64,000 nt of DNA from Thinopyrum elongatum (GCA_011799875.1 CM022303.1:68193446-68257445), one strand, 5' to 3'. Counted from the stretch's first letter, positions 8,926 through 19,885 are shown. Notes: generated by a model from the letters alone, not told the origin. A program made the numbers and translations.

Positions 8926-9475
8926 ATCAGTGGCTTAATTCAGGTCGAAAAACCTTGTGTGAAACTTGCTAGTCCTGCATGGCTTGCTTAGTCAGCAATC
9001 CTATGATTAACCTTCGTCACATTAGCAATCCTAGAGACCAAACAAGCTTCCAGAAATTGCAATGCGCTAGCATTCTGTTCCCGCTTTCTGCCTTTTGAAC
9101 CCTAATTCGTTTCCTTGCCTCCACCTTTCGGACTTGTAAGACAACTCATTTTGGTGCACTAGTGACTTGATTCAGCTTGAGTTCCCCGTGAAGCTGAGCA
9201 GTTCCACCTTCCCGACTTTGTCTTGCAGGCACGTAGCACTCAACTTGTCGATCGAACCTGTGAAAAAGTGTTTGCTAATGTCCTGATGTCTCCAATTCCC
9301 TCATTATGTCGATACATATCTCTCTGGTTATTTTATCATGGCATACTCTCTATTTTTTGGTTGCCATATATCTTAAGGACAATATAGTTAGAACTGTGGG
9401 TGGAGAAACAGTAAGAGATTATTAGTTTGAAGTAGAACTGTGGATGGAGGAACAGTATAGTGAGACTGGATTTTC
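8926..9475. other. Unassigned stretch
   Basis: No reading frame or repeat family is recognised. The part at 9078-9140 resembles 6893-6970 across the retrotransposon. Confidence 0.35.
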
Positions 9476-9477
9476 TA

Positions 9478-9851
9478 CTCTCGGGTGTACTACACCAGAA
9501 ATGTTGAAAAATTGAAAAAACATTATGAAACAACATTCAAAAAATATGAAATTTTGCGACGTCAATCTCTATGAAATGTTGGAGGTTCTTGCAAAGTTTC
9601 ATCAAAAAATAACGTCTGAGGAGTTCCCACTGAAAAATAAAAAAATCGCTCCTCAAACAATGCACCAACTTTGACCAGCGATTTTTTAATTTTTTTTTGT
9701 GAGAGCTCAATGGGTGCTATTTTTGAATGAAATTTTGCAAGAACTTCAAACATTTGATAGAGTATGCTGCCGTAAAATTTCAGATTTTTTGGATGTCGTT
9801 GATAACAGTTTTTTTATTTTTTCACAAACTAGGGTGTAGTACACCTGAGAG
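9478..9851. mobile_element. Fold-back MITE with TA target duplication
   Basis: The 19-bp terminal inverted repeats (TIRs) are CTCTCGGGTGTACTACACC at 9478-9496 and its complement at 9833-9851, matching at 18 of 19 bases. TA flanks both ends (9476-9477 and 9852-9853). The interior is also self-complementary: a segment around GTTCTTGCAAAGTTTCAT near 9588 pairs with GAAATTTTGCAAGAAC near 9730, so the 374-bp element could fold into a long hairpin. TA duplication suggests the Tc1/Mariner superfamily, but the ends are not the classic Stowaway sequence. No coding capacity. Confidence 0.7.
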
Positions 9852-9854
9852 TAG

Positions 9855-11176
9855 CCACTACTTTCGGATATTGTACTTCACGTCCTCGTTGAAGGTGCTG
9901 TCGAAGTTATTGAGTTAGCGGAACAATGTCCCGCTGAGCGGTGGCTAGTCATGGGTTCTCTATGCGACTGTCTGTTGTAGAAGACAACAAAGGATGACAT
10001 CGTCAACGATGCAGATGGCGACCGCTAGTAGCGCTGTGGCAAGAGCAGATTACGCATATGTGTGTTGATGCAGCGAGCGAGGAGAGTTGGGGAGAGGCTT
10101 GATCAGGGCTAGCTGTTGTTGCTTGCTGAGAGTAAGGCCTTCTATGTTTCATCTTTGATCAAATTCAAATCACTTGTGAATTTGCTTCATTGGCCAAGCT
10201 GATTTGGCGACCCTGCTTGTTTCAGCTTTGATTCGATTCGAATCATCTGTGGATTCGTTTCACTATCATAGCTGATTACACTTTGAGATGCTTCATACAA
10301 TTGCACTGAAAATGGCCCAAATCGAGATCCAGGTTCACTCGCAAAGTTGATTCAAAACAGATGGGTTATTTTTTTCAGTTTCCAGATGCAGCTTCAATGG
10401 CAAAGCTGAATCTGGTCCCTGAGTATCAAACGAAATAGCAGTTTCTTTCAGATTCTATATTCAGCTTCACTAGCATTGTTGGCTCTGGGTCCCGAAGCTC
10501 AAACAAACATGGCCTAGGTTTACCATGTCCATCTTATATATCTGATCTACGCATACACTATATTTCGTTTCGTTATGGTGAATGTTCGAGTCTTCCAAGG
10601 CAAGGACAACAGACATGAGTGTTTATGTCCAGTCAGGTTTTGCGCAGTTTTATGTCATAGAAAATGGACAAATCATGTGCTCAAATGGTGCCGAAAGCTC
10701 AAAAGAATATCGTATATGCGCTCATCGAGCATGGACAGCAAATTTTGTGCAAAGTTCTCACTTTTACCATGTTACACTGTTGCTTCAGGATGAAGAACTT
10801 GGTTGGGATGACCTAGGCATATGATGGGGAACAATCACGCCACTCTTATTCCATACTTACTAGTCAAGGAAGTTCACGATTCAATTTTTCTTTTAGGGAG
10901 TTCCAGAAATTTTCACTAAATGAAATTCAGCACCCAAAATAGTGTAATGTATGTGTGTTACTGACTTGTGGACTTGTATCCCGAGTGCTCCATGCTTAGG
11001 CTCCCCTAGAACAGTAGCTTCTCTTTAATGTGCATATCTGCGATATTTCTGGGCTAATTTTGTTATGGAAATGGGCAGCATTGTCGTATCTTTAGATACA
11101 ACTGACTTCCATAGCTGCAGTGTACAGGCAAACAGAAAAGATGACGTCACGCGAGGTAGTGCTGAACCTATAGTAG
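9855..11176. other. Unassigned region
   Basis: The stretch 10140-10510 has repeated AGCTTCA / AGCTGAT and GATTCGATTC-like words but no clear unit. An 80-codon frame at 10582-10824 (ending LLLQDEELGWDDLGI) is the longest; I recognise no family and cannot show that it is coding. Confidence 0.3.
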
Positions 11177-11186
11177 TGTGTGCCAG

Positions 11187-11572
11187 CGGAAATCCGTTGG
11201 TGCTCCTAGGAGCGCGCGCTCCAACTATCAGAAAAAATATTTCAAAGTGTGAAAAAGTTCCAAACAAAAATTCGGCGTATACATCTCGACATTATATGTG
11301 TGCACAAGTTTCAGAGAAAACCGACATTTTTTGTGGCTTGTATAAAAAAACAAAAAGATGTCTTGTGAAAAGCACCATTTAACAGCGGATTTTGTCTTTT
11401 TTACACGCGACACATAACTTGTCGTTTTTTCGCAAAACGACTTTGTGAGCATGTACAATGTCGAGATGTACACGTCAAAATTTTATTTGGAATTTTTTGA
11501 CATTTCAAAATATATTTAAAACACATTTTAAAACTAGGAGCGCGCGCTCTCATGTGCCAAAACGCCACTCTC
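11187..11572. mobile_element. Mutator-like fold-back MITE
   Basis: TGTGTGCCAG occurs at both borders (11177-11186 and 11573-11582), fitting a 9-10 bp Mutator-type duplication. The ends are imperfect inverted repeats of roughly 40 bases that include the palindromic core GGAGCGCGCGCTCC. The interior is largely self-complementary (AAGTTCCAAACAAAAATT and ACATCTCGACATTATAT on the left pair with right-arm sequence near 11455-11510). Non-coding. Confidence 0.65.
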
Positions 11573-11750
11573 TGTGTGCCAGTCCAAATAATGATGTTCA
11601 CCAACTTGAATTTGGTTCTCTCGCAAAAATCCCTTGCTGGAGAGATGAGAACAGTAATCCTAAACATACCGAAACTAAATACGGAAAGAATATCATGTCT
11701 TTGTTGTGCCTAATCTCTAACCATATTTATTGCATTTCCATCGGGATTAA

Positions 11751-11907
11751 TGTTGAGTATTATAGTTATTAGAAAGTATAGGATAGACTATGATTTGGTT
11801 CTGTCTTGTCTTTTACTTCAAGGTAATCATTGTACTTCTATATATATGCCCACCAAGCTCAAGCAATAAATAACGGTTTCACCAATCCCTCTCTATCCTT
11901 TCTAACA
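11751..11907 (+). repeat. 5' LTR, outer copy
   Basis: The 157-bp TG...CA repeat contains CTATATATATG (TATA-like) and CAAGCAATAAA (a likely polyadenylation signal). Confidence 0.85.
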
Positions 11908-12052
11908 GGATTATTAGGAAGTATAGGATAGACTAGGATTTGGTCCTGCGTTGTTTTGTACTCCAGGTTGATCATTGTACTCCTATATATATGCTCACGA
12001 GGCTCAAGCAATAAACAACGATTTCACCAATCCCTCTCTATCCCTTCTAACA
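11908..12052 (+). repeat. 5' LTR, inner copy lacking its first bases
   Basis: It starts GGATTATTAGGAAG directly after the outer copy's TCTAACA and ends TCTAACA next to the PBS. The terminal TGTTGAGTATTA of the other copies is missing. By eye it resembles the 3' LTR more than the outer 5' copy. Confidence 0.85.
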
Positions 12053-12063
12053 TGGTATCAGCC
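12053..12063 (+). promoter_or_regulatory. Primer-binding site, initiator-Met tRNA type
   Basis: TGGTATCAGCC immediately follows the inner LTR copy. It matches the plant Met PBS over the first nine bases. Confidence 0.75.
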
Positions 12064-14066
12064 TAACCGATCCAACCCTAGCCACTGCCCGCCGCTTCCG
12101 CTCCACGCCGCCCGGGGGCGATCGGCCTCCATGACCGCTGCCGGCGGCCGCGCCGCCCGTACCTAGGGTTCATCTGTTGGTCGTGTTGACTGGCTGCCCT
12201 AGAGAGTTTTTTTCCTGAGCCCTTGCTCCGGGTTTTTCTCTCTCCCACCTGTCATCTTGATCGGCATTTTACATTTTGGTTTTCAGATCTAAGATCAGTT
12301 TGCGTTGCCCGCCGTCGCCATTGACCCCCGCGCCTCTACTCTGGCATTGATGTCGACCACACAGGCCACTTCGTCATCAACCGCGTGGCAAGGCTGGACG
12401 CGCTGCCCAAGGGACGCCTTCGTGCATCGCTGCCGGCCGCTCGTCCACGTGGTCTCCATTGTCTGTCCGCCTTCGTTGTCATCGCCCGGGACATCACCGA
12501 CACCGTCGCCATCGACTCCGATCTTCGCTTCGTCACCGCCATGGCGCGTACGGCGCCGCCATCGGTCTGTCAACCGATCACGCGTCTGTCTTCGTCAAGC
12601 CATCCCCGAGCACGCACCTACCGCCGATCGAGCCACATCTCGCCGTTGCGTCGTCCCATCGGATCGCTACGTCGCCGTCCCGAGGTCATCCCGCCGGTTG
12701 CCCCGACCCGCACGCTGCTCCCGCCGCCGACCCTTCGGGCCGCCACGCTGCGATGCACAGTTCCCGCCGCCGCCCCGCGATCCTCCCGACGGCTACTCCC
12801 ACCGCCGCCCATCGAGCCGTGGCCACCGGCCAGTGGTTCTCCCCACGGCCACCCCGACCCGCGAGCCACCGCTACACCGCTCCTTCGGGATGTAAGGCCG
12901 CGACACGCGGTCCCCGTCGCCACCCGAGGCTATTCCCGTGGCTGCACCGAGCCGCTCTCTGCCCCTTCCGCCCCTTCGGGCCGTAGCGCCGTGCTCCGCG
13001 GTCCGCGGTCCACGCAGCCGCCCTGAGGTCTTCCCAGTGTCGTCCTGACCCGCCTGCTACCGTTGCGTCCCCCCTTTGGGTCGTAGCTCCGCGGCCTGCG
13101 GTCCACTCCATCGTCCCCGCGCTTCGGCTTCCCGCGGTATGTGCCACGCCGCATCCATTGGCGCGGGAACGCCACCATCCGCGCAGGTGTTCGTCACGCT
13201 ATCTGATTCCTCACCAACTTCAAGCACCGCCGCCGTGCTTCTAACCTAGCCGCCGCCGCCGCTCTTCCTTGGTCGCCGCCACCCGTCCACCCCCTTCGTC
13301 TTTGTCCAGCACCAGCTCATCGCCAGCGTCGGCGTCATCTTCCCCGACCACTTCGTCTACTCCGACTACTGTTTATGACATCGGCCCCACGCTGATTGGC
13401 ACCACAACCGTCGTCGAGTCTCCTTCTCTGCTGGCCCCTCCGACTCCTCGACACGGCGTACAGCTCGTGCAGGTCCCTCGTCTATGTATGCGCGGTGCTG
13501 GCAACACCGATGCGTGCCTTCGTCCACGACGTGTCCCCGGGCCTAGTAAGCCTGGTGCGGCGCTTCATCTTCGTCCATCTACGCATGCCTGATGCTGGCA
13601 ACACCGACGCATGCCTTCGTCTATGACGTGTCCCCGGGTTTGGCAAACCCGGTGCGACGCCTCGTCAACAACGTCTTCTTCCCAGTGCAACACTACTTCG
13701 ACACCACTGCGCCCATGAATAACTCGGTGCCTCCTTGCGTCCGCGGCTCCACGGCGACTTCCACGACACCGGCTACGCTGACTCGACATCGACCACAGCA
13801 TTCTTCGCACGGCTACCTCGACCACGGCTACACCACCCTACGCTCTCGGCTACCTCGACCACGGCTACACCATCCTACGGTCTCGGCTACCTCGACAATG
13901 GCACAAAGGGCTACCGCCTTGCTTGAGCAACCTCATCGGTTTTCACTCCAGCCGCGACTTCTGTGATGCATCAACCGTTACGATTGTGGGGGGTGTCCGT
14001 CGGCTTGGCTTCGGATTCTTCTCCAGTCTCACCGACTGCGTCGCTACCATTGTGACTGCCGGGGGA
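12064..14066 (+). other. GC-rich interior of the small LTR element
   Basis: Frames rich in Pro, Arg, Ser and Ala overlap throughout (e.g. 12305-12895 and 12385-13026). This reflects composition, and none resembles gag or pol. A duplication of about 107 bases covers 13490-13660 (GCTGGCAACACCGA-GC, then CGTGTCCCCGGG). A short repeat, GGCTACCTCGACCACGGCTA, occurs around 13810-13900 in three copies. It could be a degenerate Copia leader and gag or captured host sequence. Confidence 0.45.
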
Positions 14067-14223
14067 TGTTGAGTATTATGATTATTAGGAAGTATATGAT
14101 AGACTAGGATTTGGTCATGCCTTGTCTTGTACTCCAAGTTGATCATTGTACTCCTATATATATGCTCATGAGGCACGAGCAATAAACAACGATTTCACCA
14201 ATCCCTCTCTATCCCTTCTAACA
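14067..14223 (+). repeat. 3' LTR of the small LTR element
   Basis: 157 bp, TGTTGAGTATTATGATTATT to CTAACA, followed by the ATTAA duplication. Confidence 0.85.
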
Positions 14224-14291
14224 ATTAATACATGTGTATCCATACACTTGACTATGACAATAGTCTCCTAAACAAACCATCAGGGCATCAA

Positions 14292-14877
14292 TTATTTCTT
14301 CACGTAATCCTCATACAGAGAACCGGGGGGAATTTCTTTGGTAAAGAACCTCCCTGCCACCGCCTCCTCCAACACCATCATCACTTCTTTTGACCAAATA
14401 GCCATTGGAGTCTTGTGCTGGCCCGCTGATGCGCCTCTAGACACGAAGAAGTCCATCAGAGCGTCGAATGCGCCCTGCTCAAGCACCCTTATCTCGAGTG
14501 TGGTGGTGTCCATGCACTGCCTGATTTTGCAGTACATTTGGTCCAAGCATTCTTCAACTGTCGAGCAACAATCCTCCATGACAATTTGATCGGGGATGTC
14601 GCCAGCGACGTGGTTACTTCTTGCGTTGGTTTGCTCCCAGAACAGGATGTAGTGGCCTAGTAAGCTGGATATGTCTGCAAATGCGGTGCTGCCACTAAGC
14701 ATATACCCAAGAGGGCTAAGATGGAGCTCAGTAGCCTGTGAAATTGTCCTGAGTAGTTCCTCCTCGCTTGTCTTCTCACGGTCTATGCTTAAGATGACAT
14801 CATACCGTCGCCAGAAGAGGAACAGAGGTGTTGTGTTGTAGAAGCCACTCACGGTGAGAAGATCACCAACTCGGTAC
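14292..14877 (-). pseudogene. Orphan last exon of a GH3 acyl-acid amido synthetase
   Basis: GH3 enzymes conjugate amino acids to auxin, jasmonate or related acyl acids in the cytoplasm. This exon, about 195 codons ending in TAA, reads YRVGDLLTVSGFYNTTPLFL, FWRRYDVILSIDREKTSEEE, later LEIRVLEQGAFDALMDFFVS and RGASAGQHKTP. These are the GH3 C-terminal landmarks: (Y)RVGD...V.GF.N..P.F.F..R....LSI, then the P-LEIRVV--G-F--LMD--ISRGAS--Q-K-P block. The upstream edge is a good acceptor (TTTACAG|GTACCGAG) at the usual position before YRVGD. No upstream exons with the ATP/AMP-binding motifs occur nearby. The frame itself is open. It could be a gene cut by the 11751-20873 insertions or a captured fragment; alone it cannot make an enzyme. 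Confidence 0.8.
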
Positions 14878-14899
14878 CTGTAAAGACCTGGTATGGTAT

Positions 14900-15385
14900 G
14901 CACATGATATATACGGAATCAAATCATAGATACTGAACTAAATAATCTTACGCAAGTTGGACTAAACATAATTCATATTACTTTTCATCAATTATTATTG
15001 CTATTGTTGGAATACTTTATCGGTAGATAAACGATGACCAAGGTTGCAAGATCAGGAATTTGACTTAAATATTCAGATTTTCTATATTTCTAGGGACTGG
15101 AAACTTATATAGAAGCCTACTTTTACAAAGACAATGTCAGGCAAAGAAGACTATCTAAAGTAAAACACCAAGTGAAGTAGAGCAATATACACAAGGTAAA
15201 CTCTTCCTATCATTCAAAATCTGACACTCAAGATTTTGCCTCGTATCTGTGGAAAATAATCAGCGTAAACCCCGCAAGTAATACCCTCTCCCTAATCCCT
15301 CGTGAGCCCATCATCCATAATCGCCCACTCTGCTTCTCTCGCGTCGCCACCAGCTCTCCTCGCCAGATCCACTGCTCCAACGGCT
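14900..15385. other. Unassigned AT-rich stretch beside the GH3 exon
   Basis: This is the position of the intron and earlier GH3 exons, but no GH3 coding sequence can be read. No repeats are recognised. Confidence 0.35.
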
Positions 15386-15525
15386 AGCTCGATCCGCCTT
15401 GCACATCCACCTCGCCGGCCAGCTCGATCTGCCTCGCACATCCACCTCACTAGCTAGCTCGATCCGCCTCCCACCTCCACCTCTCCGGCCAGCTCGATCT
15501 GCCTCACACCTCCACCTCTCCGGCC
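15386..15525 (+). repeat. Minisatellite, four 35-bp units
   Basis: Units start at 15386, 15421, 15456 and 15491 with AGCTCGATC-GCCT and end CCACCTC-CCGGCC or similar. The period is exactly 35 throughout. Confidence 0.9.
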
Positions 15526-15942
15526 AGTTTCCGCCCTCTATTCCTCCTTCGATCCACGCTGTCCAGCATCATGACCACCCTATATTCCCCTCTACCGATG
15601 CGTACCTGGGCGACGGTGCTCCATCCTGGCATTAGCAGTTCGAGGCCCCAATCACGGCTGTGATTCGTGCTTCTCCAGGCTCCACTATCGATTGAATCTG
15701 CTGCTTTGGGGGTTTCTCCTGCCGGCCATAAAACAGACATCGGATTACAAAAATTCCGCCCTATTCAAAGCGCACATCTCCAAACCCAAGATATTTGAAC
15801 TGCGTCAGTCACCCTGATTTGGGGACTTCTAATTTTTGCAAAGGAAATTTCTTTGTAATTCATCCAGCAGCCTAGTTTGGTGACAATTTTCCTTACTTTC
15901 GCTATATTTTCAGTGCTTCCATTGAATCTGACGACTGTTGTG

Positions 15943-16037
15943 CCAATTATATTTCAGTGCTTCCTATATACAGAGCTACCAATATATATCCCAATTATAT
16001 TTCAGTGCTTCCTATATACAGAGCTACCAATATATAT
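15943..16037 (+). repeat. Two 48-bp direct repeats
   Basis: CCAATTATATTTCAGTGCTT, CCTATATACAGAGCTACC and AATATATATC recur at 15943-15990 and 15991-16038. The outer CACTA element begins at the last base of unit 2. Confidence 0.9.
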
Positions 16038-16150
16038 CACTACTCGGGAAAAGCCTACTAGTAGCGCGGGTTAAATAGCTAGTAGTAGCGCGGGTGCCTG
16101 CGGTACAGCTAACTGGTAGTAGTAGCGCCGGTGCCACCCGCGCTACTATT

Positions 16151-18899
16151 CACTAGTAGAAAACAGGGCTTTTGTCCTGGTTCTAGAGGGCCTTTAGTCC
16201 CGATTCTGGAACCGGGACAAAAGGGTCGGGACTAAAGCCTCTAACCTTCAGTCCCGGTTCGCTTACGAACCAGGACTAAAGGGGCTCCACGTGGCCGCCT
16301 GCTGGAGCGGGGCTGGAGGACCTTTAGTCCCGGTTGGTGTTACCAACCGGGACTAAAGGTGGAGCCTTTAGTCCCGATTGGTAACACCAACCGGGACTAA
16401 AGGAATTTTTTTGAAAAAAAAAATTTGAATTTTTTTTTCTGATTTTCAAATCTTTGAATTAGTTGACAATTTAATCTCTAATCACCCCTCCCTCCTCACT
16501 GTTTCAGAATTTAATCTCTAATCTCTAATCAACACTCATTCCAAATCGTCTAACTTTCCGGCCGGTCACCGATCCTCTCACTACTCCAGCCTGAGCACGC
16601 TTAACTTTTGAGTTCTATTCCGCCTAGTTTTCAAGTCTGCACTTGTTGTTTTCCAGACAATACTAAGCTGTCAATCCTAATAACCCTTAGGATTTGAACT
16701 TGAGCATTAAGCACCGTTTGAGTTTGAAATTATTATTCTAAAAAATTATTATTATTTAGTAACACTAATATTTCTTGAATAAGTAGTTTGACCATAGTTT
16801 GACCATATTTGACCATAATTTGAGCACAGTTTGACCAAAATTTAAAAAAACTAAAATAATTATTTAGTAACACTAATATTTCTTGAATAAGTAGTTTGAC
16901 CATAGTTTGACCACAGTTTGACCAGATTTAACAAAAATTCAAAAAAAACTGAAATTTGAGCATAACTTTTTTTCCTTTAAGAATTTGAGGATTCTAAAAT
17001 TTGCAACACGGCCTATGGCCTTCGAAATCGGATGCGGATTTTCGTGCTGATTTTTTTGATATATTATGCGTTTTTTATCGACATCGTATGCAAAAGATAT
17101 GACCGTTTTACTTTTTCATAACATTTATTTGCAAAACATGTCCAAATTTAAGTTTTTTAATTTTCCTAGAAGGATTTTAATTTTTGAAGTTTTTATAATT
17201 TTCTTTTGTTTTTTACAAAACTGAAATGGCGATACAAAAAAAAAAAAACAAACGGGGGGCCGGGGGGGGGGGGTTAGAGTTTGAACCACTTTAGTCCGGG
17301 ATGGTGTCCATCCAATCCTACCGTCGACTACATCTGCTAGCACCGTCCCAGCCAGAGTCACAACTAAGGTTAACCAAGCCAGAGTCACGTTCTATTAAAG
17401 TACCAAAAAGAATTACTTTTAATATAGCAAAACTAATTCTATCAACTATTATTAAAGGCTAAACAACTACTAATACAAAACTTTACCAAAATTAATACTA
17501 ATTAATTATAAAAATTTATCTACTGTTGTCTAACAGGAGCATACTACAACATGTTAAAATCTACAGAAAGAACTAACTAAAAATAATTGAAAACAACAAT
17601 TAAAGGACTAAAACAACTATATAACCAAAACAGTAATGTTTTAATTAAAATCGTAATATAAATTATTCTAAAAATAACCAAATAAATCTTACTGTGACAA
17701 CAATCTAACATGTGACTAGGAGCAAAAAGAATTAAATTAAAAACTATTTTTAAACTCAAATTATTCACAATCTAGGGTTTGAAGCAAATTTGAACAAATT
17801 CATATTTAAATCATTCAAATTTGAAAACTAATGGCACAAACAGAAACTAGACAAAATTCAATGACCTCCTCATTTTCATGGCACAAAATAAGTTTAAAAG
17901 AATGAAATGCCTTTGTAATAGAGGAGTTTTCGTCCGAAACCCTGATACTTCGCAAGAGATTGTCCATTTTGTACACGAAGTGCATCCAGTTTTTGTCGTA
18001 ACCCTCTCAACTTTTTTGCACATGCTATGTGGGTGAAATGATGATACCATGCCAACTTTCAACCTTTTCAGAGTTTATTTGTAGTGCTTTCCAATTTCAG
18101 GTTCATTTAGCTCAAAAAAATAGTAAATGCATGAAAAATAGAAAATGAAGTCAGAAAGGGTTGAAAATTGATGACGTGGCTTCGAATGGTGCATACTGAA
18201 TGCACAAAAAGTCTGGAGTTGAAATAAGTTTAAAAAAATGAAATGCCTTTGTAACAGATGAGTTTTCGTCCGAAACACTGATACTTCGAAAGAGATTGTC
18301 CATTTTGTACACGAAGTGCATCTAGTTTTTGCCGTAACCCTCTCAACTTTTTTGCACATGCTATGTGGGTGAAAAGAATCTAACATGTGACTAGGAGCAA
18401 AAAGAATTAAATTAAAAACTATTTTTAAACTCAAATTATTCACAATCTAGGGTTTGAAGCAAATTTGAACAAATTCATATTTAAATCATTCAAATTTGAA
18501 AACTAATGGCACAAACAGAAACTAGACAAAATTTTGAATCTAATGCAAAAAGAATCACTCAAAAACATCAAATATCCTAAAAGATATAAGCAATTTAATA
18601 CAGAAACTAAACAGAAAGAACAAATGGAAAAACAAAAAACAAATTTCAAAACCCCTTTAGTCCCGGTTCGTGGCTCCAACCGGGACTAAAGGTGCCAACC
18701 GGGACTAAAGCCTCAATCCCTTTAGTCCCGGTTCGTGGCTCAAACCGGCACTAAAGGTCCCATTTGAACCGGGACTAATGCCTGCCCAGCGCCCAAGCCG
18801 CTCGAACCGGGACTAATGCTCACATTAGTCCCGGTTCATAATGCAACCGGGACTAATGCTCCAATCCGACTGTGACGAAAGCCCTATTTTCTACTAGTG
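16151..18899. mobile_element. Inner CACTA element, non-autonomous, inside the outer one
   Basis: It starts CACTAGTAGAAAACAGGGCT and ends CCCTATTTTCTACTAGTG, with the 3-bp duplication ATT at 16148-16150 and 18900-18902. Subterminal TTTAGTCCCGGTT and AACCGGGACTAAA repeats occupy 16190-16400 and 18655-18860. The AT-rich interior has no transposase. It holds a rearranged duplication at 17703-18533. Its first 22 bases match the CACTA at 47096 apart from one T in a TTTT run, so that family could supply transposase. Confidence 0.88.
17703..18533. repeat. Rearranged direct duplication (order A-B-B-A) in inner CACTA
   Basis: Block A (about 157 bp, starts AATCTAACATGTGACTAGGA) lies at 17703-17860 and 18377-18533. 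Block B (about 155 bp, contains GAGTTTTCGTCCGAAAC and TTTTGCACATGCTATG) lies at 17884-18040 and 18219-18374. All are in the same orientation. Confidence 0.8.
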
Positions 18900-19885
18900 A
18901 TTATGTGTGTTGGTAGTAGCGCGGGTGCCACCCGCTCTACTACTATTAATTTCAAAACCAAAAAAATTCTCGATCCCATGCATGCTGTCAATGGTGGCAA
19001 TGATTCGATCTAGCGACGACAGGGGTCGCCAATGGCGAGGACGGGCAGCGGCAGACCAGATCCGGTGGCGGTTGCCGGAGAGGGACCGGATCCAGGGAAG
19101 AGCAAGGCGGCGGTGTGGGGCTCCTCTTCACGACCAAGGCAAAGAGCTCCTGGTCATCCATGGCGAAGACCTGCACTGGGATGGACATGGGAGGGCGAGT
19201 CAAACCATAGGGGAGAGGGAAAAAGAGAAACAAGGGAGAGAGGAGGGAGATGGAGGGAGCACCGGGGATAGACGCCGGTGGTGAGGTGCTCCGGTGTGGT
19301 GGCATGGAGGCGAGGGGGAAGACCGGCGGGCTCCTGGACTCCAGTGGCGCGAGGCGGCGGCCTCATTGGGCGCCATGGAGGAGGAGGCGCGCATGGGCTG
19401 GAGCGTCATGGGAGAGCCTATGGAGAGAGAGGAGGAGAGGGACGGGAGAGAGGAGGGATTCAGAGGAGGAGATGGGGATTCCAGGGCTATTAAAAAAACC
19501 TGTACTTTGTAGTAGTGCGGGTTTATAGCCTGCGCTACTACTATCAACTTTGTAGTAGCGCGGGTTTATAACCCTCGCTACTACTATGGCATGTCCCGGG
19601 GGGCACGGTGGAGACAACTTAGTAGTAGCGCGGGCTTATAGCCCGCGCTACTACTATCAACTTAGTAGTAGTGCCGGCTTATAACCCTCGCTACTACTAT
19701 GGCATGTCCCGGGGGGCACGGTGGAGACCACTCAGTAGCAGCGTGGGTTTATAGACGGCGCTACTACTATCAACTTAGTAGTAGCACAGGGTTTATACCC
19801 CTCACTCCTACTAATTAGCAGCAGCGCGGCCCATATACCCCTCGCTACTACTATGCATCTATCTATAAGTTATTTCGTAGTAGTG

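Larger units (their letters stand above)
11751..14223 (+). mobile_element. Small non-autonomous LTR element with doubled 5' LTR
   Basis: The element runs from TGTTGAGTATTA to TTCTAACA and is flanked by the 5-bp duplication ATTAA (11746-11750 and 14224-14228). Three LTR copies are present: 157 bp at 11751-11907, a 145-bp copy lacking the first dozen bases at 11908-12052, and 157 bp at 14067-14223. A Met-tRNA PBS follows the second copy and a GCCGGGGGA tract precedes the last. The interior of 2.0 kb is GC-rich and encodes no retrotransposon protein that I can recognise. Short LTRs and no coding capacity make it TRIM-like, though it is longer than usual for TRIMs. Confidence 0.85.
16038..19885. 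mobile_element. Outer CACTA-like element (non-autonomous)
   Basis: It starts CACTACTCGGGAAAAGCC and ends CGTAGTAGTG. Subterminal motifs TAGTAGCGCGGG in both orientations crowd both ends (16070-16150 and 18910-19870), as CACTA ends do for transposase binding. The flanks are TAT and GAT, so the 3-bp duplication is imperfect. Without the inserted CACTA it is about 1.1 kb. The core at 18970-19490 is GC-rich with no recognised protein. TNP2-type transposase is absent. Confidence 0.7.

Noticed and set aside
10582..10824. 80-codon frame as a gene
   Set aside because: I recognise no domain, splice context or promoter; it is kept only as a note in the unassigned region.
12305..13026. Long overlapping Pro/Arg/Ser-rich frames as genes
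   Set aside because: All frames are open because the DNA is GC-rich; they lie inside a small LTR element and lack motifs.
18988..19547. Overlapping frames in the outer CACTA core as a captured gene
   Set aside because: Frames on both strands are composition-driven and show no domain.
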